64,000 nt of DNA, from NCBI GenBank assembly GCA_030411725.1, contig MU839839.1, positions 1,300,472 to 1,364,471 on the forward strand, read 5' to 3'. This stretch comes from Echria macrotheca. Its lineage: Eukaryota > Ascomycota > Sordariomycetes > Sordariales > Schizotheciaceae. Made by a program: the position numbers and the translations under genes. The notes below the pieces were generated by a model that worked only from the letters and a program-made list of their open reading frames with translations, was not told the DNA's origin and did not search any database. Position 1 is the first letter of the stretch. Each line of letters opens with the position of its first letter. Below, piece by piece: positions 54,399-64,000 of the stretch.

Positions 54399-57124
54399 TG
54401 CGAGAACGAGAGGAAGCTGGTTGCAGAGATGGGGATGGTTTTTGCGGTGATAAAATACCCAATAATTGAGTGTGAGAATTTTGATGGGAAGTCCTGCCAC
54501 ATTTCTCCCCTTGCCAAACCTCCGTCTTGGCCCAACCCAGTGGAGCACCTGATAACGTGGTTGTCGCATGGCAAATCTCCGCGTTGGACCCCTTGCCGGG
54601 GCATAACCACTGTTGTCGCTGTCTATTCTTCTTGCCAAGCACCGTAGTCAAAATTGCCCGAGGATGCCGAGACACGTATCAGCGGGGCGCTGTTGAAGAT
54701 AGTGGAGCATCTACCCCCTAGACAATTGATCCTACGATGGCGTGGAGTGTTAGAGTGGTGGTGGTGGATGAGCGTTGTTACAAACGGGAGGATCCGACCG
54801 GGATCACGATAGCAGCCGCGGCTGCAACACAACGGGCACGTGTCTTCGGCGCCGACAAGTGTACTCGATGCCTAGCGCGAGGCCTGCCTACCTAGGTACC
54901 CGAGAGGTTGCGTCAAATGAGTGGGGAATTGTTAGTATCTAAGCCCTACGAGTATCTAACCTCGCTTAGATTGTGTACCGAAGTATGGATTCAAGGAGTT
55001 TTATGAACTGTCTCCGAGGTCCCTGACAGCGAACCCCAGTGTTACCCATCGAAGAAGTTTGCGTCACCCACACATCCAGAGGATTCTGAGCCGCCGCCAG
55101 GGACTGAGGCAATGGTCCCGACGCTCTCATCACCAAGTGCATTGGTCAGCTGCACATGACAAGCTTCGTCCAAGGCTTGAACTCCGCTTCTTGTTGGGTC
55201 TGCCAGGCTCACCAACGCATGAGAGATGAAGGGCGTGCAGCCGTGTCAGGCCCAACAAGTTGCTCTAACTATGTTGCTGATCGGGGCTTTCAACGAGCAG
55301 GCAACCTGATCGTACAGTGGGATTAGGTCCCGAATGGAGGGGAAGCGATATCACCATGTGAAGAACATGATTTGTTCATGGTTTCTTATTGAGCGTTCAC
55401 GTCATGGGTCCTAATACATCATGGCCAGAACCAGCGGTGCGATCCTTCAAACCCCGTTGAATTCCTCTCCCGCGACTGCTCTCGGGACGACACGATCACC
55501 ATCGGTCAGGTCGCCTGACTATTTGGAATCCTTGCTAAAGAACGCATCCTCTCCTCCCAGCTCTTCGAGTACTTGCTTCGAATTCTCCTTGGACTTGTCA
55601 CTGGTGTCTTTGCTCAATGGTCAGAATACAAACGAACTGTGGGAAGGCAAGGATAACGTACTTGGGTTGCTCAAATTTGCCTTGTGTCCGCGCGCCTGGT
55701 TGCTAATCTCTTCAGGTGCCTGGTTTGCACTCTCCTGGGCCGCGTCATTGGGAATGTCGCGCTGCTTGGGGTTGGGACGAAGCTCAGGCATGTTGACAGA
55801 TTGTCGGTACTTTTCAAGTCGACTGAGGCGTTGAGGCTACGATGGATGGAGATGGGTGCTTCGAATGTTGGCGAAGAATACTTCGTCTGGAAAGCTGATC
55901 AGACAAGAGGATACGAGAGCGGAATAAGTACTCGTAGCCTTCTGATGATCATTCATTGTTGGGGAAAGTCAACCGTGGATGTGACGACATGTACGCATCA
56001 TACTCCGCCAAATGCAAACAGAGCTGAACACAAGCCCCTGCCACATGACATCACCACATCAGAAAACAACAGTTTGTAGAGTATTCCAACCTACCAGTGA
56101 TCAACGATTCTCACTGCTTCACACAATCCGCTATCCCACAAAAGGAATTATGGGTGGGGGTGACTAGAACATTGTTTGATCACCCACGACGACCGGGCCC
56201 GGTTTGCGTCCACGTAGGCGTGGTAGGTAACCTTGAAGCCATCCGAGCAGCTCACCCGCTGATCTCCGGATCCCCAGAAAAGTAGCGTAGGTACGCACAA
56301 TTGGTTTTCTTCACAGATAGTCCCAGATCACGTAGAACCTCGCGCAAGGTCAGCCTAGCATCGTACTTTGCTGTCGAGGTAATTTTCCCAACTTGCTGAC
56401 GGGTCCTCTTGAAAAACTGCTTCCTGCCGGCAGTGGAAATTGCGCCTCCTGACATCAGGAGTCATCCCCCAGTGCACGACAATGCTCTGGGACATCCGCA
56501 AGCCGATGCGAGTTAGCAAACTCTCGTATCAAGTCCACCTGCTGGGTACCAATGTGGACGTTGTCTTGACTACCTTTCATACCTTACCTGCTCCACTTAC
56601 ACGGTATTTTCCAATCTGAAAGCGTTAAAAGCTTGACCAAGCATGTAATTCCAGTAGATAGCAGAACTCATCCAATAAGACGGGTTCGACGAGGGGGCAA
56701 TGCGGTTGGCATTCGAGCCGGGTACCTAAAGTGGCCGTGTTCCTCGAATCATATTTATGGGCCTACCAATGTAGGAAATGAACTGTTTGCTAGATCTGGA
56801 GCCCTTTAGCTTTTCAATTAACGCCTTTGAAGGTCGTGTAATGGTGTTCAAGATTATGAATTAGGTGTATGTTCCGTTTCGAATGTTCTTTCGAAGTTGG
56901 GTCGGGTATGGTCTATGTGGTTAGCAGGCTTCCATGTAACCTCCGAACTTTTACTGAGTATTTAGGTAGGTACATGTAATCACTTGTCCCGATGGCCAAG
57001 ACCCTTCCGCGAATCTCGACGGAGCTAGATTGATGATTTTCCGTCCTCATCACGGGGCCGCGCGCCCCTCCTCCAACACTTAATGAACCCACAACAACCC
57101 AAATATCATATGGCAGAGTTAACA
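54399..57124. other. Gene-poor stretch, 2.7 kb
   Basis: No confident gene. It holds a perfect TACCTAGGTA palindrome at 54889-54898. A plus frame at 55421-55834 (137 codons, MARTSGAILQTPLNSS) is Ser/Leu-rich with no domain and is not accepted. The rest is of mixed composition. It presumably contains the FAD monooxygenase promoter and the 3' flank of the giant gene. Confidence 0.4.
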
Positions 57125-60100
57125 CTACATCCTTTGACCCTCCAAAACTACACCGCCGGCCTCCTCATCCACCGACCGTTTTGCCTTCCGCATTCTTAAC
57201 CACGCCAACTTCTTTTTCCTCCCGGCTTCTGCTGACGATATGCCCAGCTGCCCTAGCTCTCCATCGAATCGGACTGAGCCCCTTGACCTAGTCTGATTCG
57301 ACCATCTGTCCATGGGATCGTCCTGCTCCCAACCGGTGGAGCGGTTCCCTGCACGATTGTTCCAGTACCCCGAGCTAACTGACTTTCTCCTCTTGAGAGC
57401 GCTGCGCTTCTTCGCATTTCCTTTTCTCGCGTCACCTTTGCCCTTTTCCCCAAGGTTCGCCATCACCTCGTGGCTGCTGGTACTGCTACTCCCGAAAGTG
57501 GAAGAATCTGAGGAGGTTTCGTCCTCCTTCCTCGCACGCATCCGCCTCCTCCGGGCCTTGGCCTTCGCGCGTGCTCGCTGGTGCTTGGGTGAGCCGAAAT
57601 AGGCTAGGATATCAACGAAACCGACAAGAAACCACATATTGATCTTCGCACGGTAGTAATGAAGTGGGTAGTCGACAAAATACGTGTCTTTCCACCGGTT
57701 ATCTTTACGTCGCTCACTGGCGCGACGGTATCGGCGATGGCGCCAGAGCCGCCGTACGAGGGGGATGTGGCGGTGGAAGTGGAATCGGCCGAACAAAGGG
57801 GCAAATTGCCGTCTCTTGCTGTCGAGGTCGCTGTCATCGTCCGAGTTATGTGTCACAGACTTGTTGGTCCCATCCAGGCCGTATCGGTCGGACTTGGCCA
57901 TGTTTGTGCGCCCTTCGACGAAGGTGCGCTCCTCGTCCGAGTCGTGGTCGCCCCGGTGACCTTCTACCGCCGGGTCTAGCAGGGTCTCAGGATCACGGAG
58001 GGCTTTGAGCATCTGCTTATACATCTGCTTGGCGCGGCCAATGAGTTTGTTGACGTAGAGGGCGAGTAGAATAAGGGGAACAAATATGAGAGCGGAAAAT
58101 CCAACTAAATACATCTCGTTAGCCGTTAGACTGTCACTCAAGCGGGGGATGAGACCGTACACAGATATCCGGCTGCCTTGTTCACGGGCCAGTTGAGCTC
58201 CCCTGATTCGGGGTCTCGAGGAAAGATATCGAGACCCAGGGAGAGAAAGCTCGTGATGAATGAGAGGGGAAGCTGGGAGGGATTAGAATCTATTCCACAC
58301 GCATGGAAACGGTGGGTACTTACAAAGACAACCGTAACAAGTGTGAAGACGAGGATAATCTGCGATAGTGTCAGAAGGGTAAAAACTATCGATCATGGTG
58401 GCTCACATTTCCTTGCCGCTGTGACTCCTCGGAGCCTTCTCTGGCGAACCGGGCCTCCCATCCGTTTGCGTGTTTCTGTTTCAGATCGAGAAGGTTCTCC
58501 AGCTTCGGGTTGTCAGCTTCCGTCTGGGAGGATTTGAGAGATTTCTCACCGAGCTCTCGACCTTTGCCGCATATGCTAGCATGTCCTGCACAACGCGGAT
58601 GTTGTTTTCGACGATGCCCATGGTTTCGTACATGAGGTCTCGATTCTGCAGTGTGCCAGCCTTGACTTGCGTCGTCATAGCCTTCGGGGCAGCTGTGAAT
58701 TGCCTAGCCTGCCAAGGATTCTCCTTCCATCTGTTGTCAAGCATTCCTGCCTCGCTCCCGGTCATCACGGTTGGAGTTCCGACTGGGGTGGGGGAACCCC
58801 TCCGCACAGTTTGAGGAGGCGTGGTTGCATCGGAGGGTGCGGCCTGGCTCTTCAGGAGCCGCACTAAGTTCTGTAAGGCCATCAGTTCGCTCCTCCCCAG
58901 ACCGGGTGTGCGGTTTTCTTCGTCAGCATCCTCCTCGGCCTTTTTTGGATAAAGGCGCAAAAGTTTCTGCAGGACGACTTGCTGGTGTGCAAGGATTGTC
59001 TTAACAATGGTGAGCTCGTCCTGGATATCCATAATCTCAACGAGCAGTTCGGTTTCCTCGTCAAGACTGAAAAGGAACTCGATCTCTTTTTTCCTCTCCA
59101 CGGGGTCAAGCTTGCCGAGATGGAGTCTCTTGGTCGTCCGGCGAAAGCTATCAAATAAACGCCCCTGTTCCTCGGAGACGTTGTTAATGGATGACTGGAA
59201 GCACTCGTGAAACTGAAATCCCGCTGGTCCCTTGCGCTTGAAAAAATCGACGCTGGTCTTGAGGATCAGATGCACCAGGTCCTCGGTCGACTTGATGATT
59301 GGTCGGTCCTTGTTGTAGCGAAGCTCTCTAACCACGACGTTACTGAAGTTGAACTCCTCCTGACCGTTCCATGTATTTGGTGCGCTTGTGATGACGGTCC
59401 CATCGTGGAGTGCCCACATCCAGAGCTGATCAACCATGACAATCGGGCGGTTCTTCGCTTCTGGGCAAACTTCAGGATCCCTCGCCCACCTGTATGCGAC
59501 CTGACTCTTATCTCGCGCCTCAGTCGAGTTCAACATATAGTACGAGAACTGGTCGAGAGTCCGGCGGCAGTGCACCGGCTTCACCAACTTCGAGTCAAGA
59601 TACCCGCTCAGCAGTTGTGCCTCTCTCCCTGCTCTCACTTGTTCCCGGGCCCGGGTAATCCTGATCGAGGCTGGATACAGTCGACTTGTTTCCTGGTCTG
59701 TACCGCTAGACTCTTCCTCATCGGAGCTCTCGACCCTCTTGCGATGCCCTTTCTTGGACGACTTTTGATTCGCCAAGGATTTGCGATCGGGACTATCTTC
59801 CCTTGGCCGTGCAAGTCGCATGGCTCTGTCGGCCTCAAGAAATGCATGTGTGAGGTACTTGCGATGACGATGCTTCTCAAAACCAAGGATGGGCATCTGC
59901 TGAGGTGTTAGCGGGGTTCAGCGCACGTCTCGGATGTATTCAACTTGCGAATATCACTATGGCATCTGACTCCACTCGGCCTTGTTCCGGGGCAGACATC
60001 ATCCTGGCCTTCAGTGAGGGCCGCGTTAGGATCTCCTCGGGCGTTGGTGGAAAGTCCTGGGATCCCAAAACAACGGTGGCACTGCTGTCGGTACTACCAA

Positions 60101-62939
60101 AGCGGTCAGGCTTTGGTCTCGGAACTGGCGGCTGTTTGTTGATAATTCCGTGGAAGTTTTTGTATCTTCTAGCCTGCGGCATCATGTATCGGTCGATGAG
60201 CCGGGACCCTTCGTGACGCTGCCCACCCAGCGACCCATCCTGAATGCCCATGCTAAGGAACAGGTCGTGAACCCATTGCTCATTGTTGGAGGGTACATGA
60301 ATCCAGCGACACCGAACTTTATCGGCAGTCATCTGTTCTGGCCGGGACGCGGCTAGGATTTGGGAAACGCCCGATGATCCCTTGTAAATGACCTCGTGGA
60401 CGGACGCCAAGTCGAAGTTGAAAATCTCGGAGAACTTTTCCCGCTTCTTCTGCAGGAAGACTTCAGCGAGGATCATGTCATACGCCTGGCAGGCTTCGCG
60501 TTGTGGCCCCGGTTTCGGTTGGACCACGGTTTCGAACGCTGTTGTTGCCGCTGCAGAGCTCCCTATAACGAGGTGCTTGTCTCGTAGTCTCCTGATCCAT
60601 TGGTTTTCGTCGCCCTCCACATATGCCCAGGGCGTCCTGCCGTCATTGTCTCGGTCATCGACGCGGGCACCATTCTTCATAAGCAGGTTAATGACCTGAG
60701 TAAAAGCTTTCTGTGTATCAGGATCCACACCACCGGCAGTCCGGTGGACCGCTTCCTGAACAGCAATATTCAGCGGCGATCGCCCTTCCCGGTCTTTCCT
60801 CGTAACTGACGCCTTGCCCTGAAAGATCAGACGCTTGACGGCGTCAGGATTTGCTGCCTTCACAGCCAGATGCAATGCAGTCTGACCGTGCTGGTCGGGC
60901 ATGTCTACCACATGGCCCGTGTCCCGCAGGATATCCGCCAAATATACTGCCGTCTTGTCTGATTTGAGGTCGGTGGTCGCGTATTTCACAACCAGCGATC
61001 GCTTTATGGTATCCACGATCGAACGGTAGTCGATATCGTTTGGGCCTTCGAACCGGCTGAGACGGTGAGCGGTAATGGACTGCTTTGGGATAAACGACAC
61101 GTCGAATGTCTTGGGTGCAACCGCTGGCTTGCCGACGACTGGCGCCGGAGGACTGTAGTGCCATGCAACGGGAATATTGTAAGCCGATGTGATGGGACAA
61201 AACTTGTTCCACATGGAGGCCATGTCAATCTTCGTGGATGGTGTTGAAGCCGTGCGTGGTTTCCCAAGCCAGTCTAGCGTCCAGGCCTTCTTGGCTATCT
61301 GACTGCGGCTGCGGGGAAATAGGTCCTTATCCGTGCTGGGAGCTGGCGCATCGAGCAGAATTACGCTGGCAATGCTGCCAAGGTTCGTAGTCGCGTCAAC
61401 TTCAACCCGTCCCGGAATTGCCATGAGGTTGACAGCTCGCTGAAGAATCAGGGATCCGAAGCCAAGGCCGATCAGGACTATCGGAACCTGGGTATAATCC
61501 ACAGACTCGGACGTCCGCTTCTCAATAACTCGCCTGACCAGGTCTTCAGCTCTCTCGGTGAGGTATTGCCAGGGAGATGGAACCTTTTCGATGCCCTTGT
61601 ATGTATAGCACATGACTCGTGCAGCCTGAATGTCGCTGGGAAGCATGTCAAAATCGCTCAGCCAGTTGACGCGTCTGTCCAACCCTTGGTCGGAGGACTG
61701 CCGGTCCGAGACAAGGTCGACGTTGGGTCGACGAGGCTCCCCGATTTCGCCCAGGCTAGAGATCTTCTCGTCCTCGACAATGGGTGTGATCCGGCCGGAT
61801 GACAGGGATCTTCTCCTGTCCTTGGGAAACGTCGGTCTTCTTCGCATACGTGGAGCACCCCGTGAAAAGAGGTCTTCGGAAAGCCGCAAGTGGCCGTCGT
61901 CGTCGTCCTCGAGGACTGTCTCTAGCATACCTGAATCCGGGTACTCGTTTGGAGAAACAGCCGGGGACGACACCGGGAGAGGGCTCTGTTCATCCACGCG
62001 GAAGACCTCCTTTGGATCGACGTCCTCTTGTAGTACCAGTGACTCTTTCTCTCCATCAGGCTTGGTAGAGGCCGCAAGCCATCTCTCTATAGCCGAATCG
62101 TCCGCGCCCTTTTTTTTGCCTGTCGATGTTGACTGCCGCGCGCGACGATGACCCTGGGCTGCGCTACCCGCGGTACCCATTCCGAGCTCCCCATCTTGGC
62201 TATTGATACCGCCGGATGCAAAGGTCGGTCGAAAATCGGCTGGTCGTCGCTTTCCTCGTTTCCGATAGACCCAAGCTTTCTGCAGTGTTTCGTCGACGTC
62301 ATGGATGGCAATGATATCCACTCGCGGTGTCACCGAAGAATCATGGGGAAAGACCACCAGCAGCTCGGTGATATCCCTTGGACCCTCAGAGACGGGCTTG
62401 GTCGTGTTCGTCTTGGTTGCAGCCGGTCTCTTCACATGTTTGGCTTGCTGGTCTGTCGTTCCTGATGGGGTCTTCGAATCGCCGGTGGCCCGAGACAAGC
62501 CCCTTTTTGACAGGGCTACCAACTTGCTTGTCGCTTCTTTAGCTCTCTGCGTCTTGACCTGGCTCTCGGCCTTTTTGATCGGCGATGCTCTTGCTGGTGC
62601 CTTCGGACCTGGTGTTTCAGCTGCGGGGTCCACGATGACTTCATGCTCAACTGCGTCGTCGTCAGGCTCGTTGTGGTTGGGCAGATTCACTGGAGCTTCT
62701 TGGCCGGCACCTTGGTCCTCCGATGGCGGCACGCTGGCGATGTCCATACCGGGTATAGTGTCGATAGATGACTTGTGTTTCAACTCCCCATCGTCAAGAC
62801 TGAGTTTTTGTTTTTGTTTTGGCGAAGTGTTGTTTGCCGATAAACGAAATAAGGCGGACCTGGTTGGGAGATAAGGCGATGGCGCGGGAGGTGGTTGGTT
62901 GATGAGTCTCGGCGTCGCAACCCTTGTTGTGGAGAACAT
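57125..62939 (-). CDS. Giant ankyrin-repeat protein with CorA-like membrane domain
   Basis: Six exons are inferred: 62939-59958, 59896-58550, 58502-58407, 58359-58324, 58272-58186 and 58114-57125, giving 1845 residues. Internal introns are 61, 47, 47, 51 and 71 nt; the last join is least certain. Residues 1-450 are mostly disordered. At about 480-510 an alpha/beta-hydrolase-like strand-turn-helix (VPIVLIGLGFGSLILQRAV) occurs, with Gly in place of the expected Ser. Three ankyrin units lie near 680-780 (HGQTALHLAVKAANPDAVKRL). Next comes a CorA-like domain: RWIHVPSNNEQWVHDLF near 875, AYRWARDPEVCP, VMVDQLWMWALHDGT, and two spans near 1476-1500 and 1517-1540. The GMN motif of ion-conducting CorA is not seen. 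A basic, Ser-rich tail of about 300 residues follows. The frame stays open upstream of the first ATG, behind a CTTAG acceptor-like site, so an N-terminal exon may be missing. Confidence 0.75.
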
Positions 62940-63316
62940 CTCGCCAAGCCCGCGAATGACTTCCGCAAATCCTGCAGGTGTTTGCGTGATATGATTGGAC
63001 GGCCAGTCGCGAGTGTCATCCCAGCCACCCAAACCACCGAATATGTTGTGAGCTGGTCTTGAAAGGACTATAGCGTAACGAAAATTGTATTCAGCCTAAG
63101 TGAAGTCTACCTAGGTGTGTAATCTCACAGGGAAAGCCTATGCCACGCCTGAAATGGGGTAAGCTATGTGTTCAACCCACAAAGTGGCCTGTTCGCAGAC
63201 CACTGCGGAATCTCGCTCTACCTCAGAGAAGTATCTACACAGAAAGCTTTGGATCATGCAAAGTTGATGCAGAATCCATCTGTCCTCGATGAAGGAGGTG
63301 AAATGCCTTGAGCTAT
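62940..63316. other. Short intergenic region, 377 bp
   Basis: Between the giant gene and the truncated phosphoesterase. Positions 62940-63080 remain open in the giant gene's frame and may be coding or 5' leader. A TACCTAGGTG word lies at 63108-63117. No other gene seen. Confidence 0.45.
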
Positions 63317-63855
63317 CTACTCCGTGCGTCCAAGGTCCAAGTTGACGAGCCATGGCCTGTTGTTCTCCTCTCCATGATTCATGATGGCTGCGTTGACAAG
63401 CAGCGTGTGTCCCACAGCCCCTGCAAGGACAGTCTCCTCTGAACCCTTGCGCACTGCTCCAACCATTTGATCAGCACCGAAATCATCCTCTCCGTCTGTC
63501 CCAGAGCTCCACGAGACCTCCTGGACTCCGTAGCCCTCGTGAATGTGGCCGAAATAGTGCACCATGGGCTTCGCTTCGCGAACTGCGACGTATAGCATTG
63601 GGCAGCCGCAATGTTGACCCTCTCTGTTGATGTCAAGCTCGTAGACTGAGGAAAGAATCAGCGGTGGACCGTGGGTATGACAGTAGGTATCCACGTTAGC
63701 TGGGATCGATTCTTTTGCGCTGAGGCCGAAACGGTTTTCGTCCGGCCCGTACGCAAACGCGTAGCCGTTGAACTCTGGGGTGTAGGGCGACGCGTATATT
63801 GTGAAGGTTTGGTTGCCGCTTAACGTGAATGTGTGCGTGCCCTCCTCCAAAAAGT
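63317..63855 (-). pseudogene. Metallophosphoesterase, 5'-truncated at the telomere
   Basis: About 180 codons of the C-terminal half of a calcineurin-like metallophosphoesterase. Family marks are FTIYASPYTPEFNGYAFAYG, the metal-site HGPP (CHTHGPPLILSS), HYFGHIHEGYG with the G-H-x-H metal ligands, and a conserved end HTLLVNAAIMNHG then PWLVNLDL. The normal start of the domain (the D-x-H and G-N-H-D/E metal sites) is missing. The reading frame can be followed up only to about 63880 (an acceptor-like GAG there), and TTAGGG repeats begin at 63907, so the 5' exons are lost. The fragment has no promoter in this chromosome and is presumably inactive. It is not repaired here. Confidence 0.85.
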
Positions 63856-63906
63856 AGAGGCCGTTGTGTTCTCAACCCTGAACAACTCGAGGGCTTTGGA
63901 AGGCTC

Positions 63907-64000
63907 TTAGGGTTAGGGTTAGGGTTAGGGTTAGGGTTAGGGTTAGGGTTAGGGTTAGGGTTAGGGTTAGGGTTAGGGTTAGGGTTAGGGTTAGGGTTAG
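63907..64000 (+). repeat. Telomere, (TTAGGG) repeat array
   Basis: Fifteen perfect TTAGGG units plus TTAG, reading 5' to 3' toward the window end, the G-strand orientation of a right chromosome end. The array starts directly after GGCTC with no subtelomeric repeat or RecQ-helicase gene in between. It continues to the last base, so the sequence stops inside the telomere. Confidence 0.98.

Noticed and set aside
55421..55834. Plus-strand 137-codon frame beginning MARTSGAILQTP
   Set aside because: Ser/Leu-rich without domain, with competing frames on the same stretch. No splice structure was found to extend it.

Overview
This window is the right-hand end of a chromosome of a filamentous ascomycete fungus. 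It ends in about 94 bp of TTAGGG repeat running to the last base. Genes have short spliceosomal introns (45-115 nt) with GT..AG ends and CTRAC/CTAAC branch sites. The gene families are typical of Pezizomycotina, probably Sordariomycetes: HET-domain protein, LtrA-family protein, GH11 xylanase, ankyrin/CorA-like protein, GPI-anchored VWA protein. The species cannot be fixed from sequence alone. All exon structures below were read by eye; joins were accepted only when splice consensus, phase and protein family logic agreed.

Layout. 1-1 kb: nothing supported. 1.0-6.1 kb: three minus-strand genes, namely a 3-dehydroshikimate dehydratase-like enzyme, a secreted GPI-type VWA protein and a secreted protein with three cysteine-rich repeats. 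6.1-10.6 kb: long gene-poor stretch. 10.6-17.7 kb: a DHA2-type MFS transporter, a four-exon flavin monooxygenase on the opposite strand, and a multi-pass membrane protein. 18-25 kb: RhoGAP protein, hypothetical protein, intron-containing tRNA-Leu(AAG), SnoaL/NTF2-like protein and an acyl-protein-thioesterase-like hydrolase. 25-28.5 kb: mostly empty. 28.5-29.3 kb: GH11 xylanase.

30.6-43.8 kb is the most accessory-looking part. Two inverted copies of a short hAT-like non-autonomous transposon (terminal inverted repeats, perfect 8-bp target duplications) bracket a tiny four-exon ten-cysteine secreted peptide gene, an LtrA-family membrane protein, a HET/ankyrin-like protein, a ToxD/trans-enoyl-reductase-like MDR enzyme and a nine-exon berberine-bridge-type FAD oxidoreductase. 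A second MDR enzyme lies just beyond. These oxidoreductases resemble tailoring enzymes of secondary metabolism, but no PKS, NRPS or terpene backbone gene is present.

46-54.6 kb: a Thr/Val-rich secreted protein with a C-terminal lectin-like domain, a multi-pass membrane protein, a DUF4336-like protein, the remains of another secreted protein, and a PaxM-like FAD monooxygenase. 57-63 kb: one very large gene with an alpha/beta-hydrolase-like region, ankyrin repeats and a CorA-like two-helix membrane domain. The last gene is a metallophosphoesterase whose 5' part is missing: only about 56 bp separate its last readable codon from the telomere repeat, so the chromosome end cuts through it.
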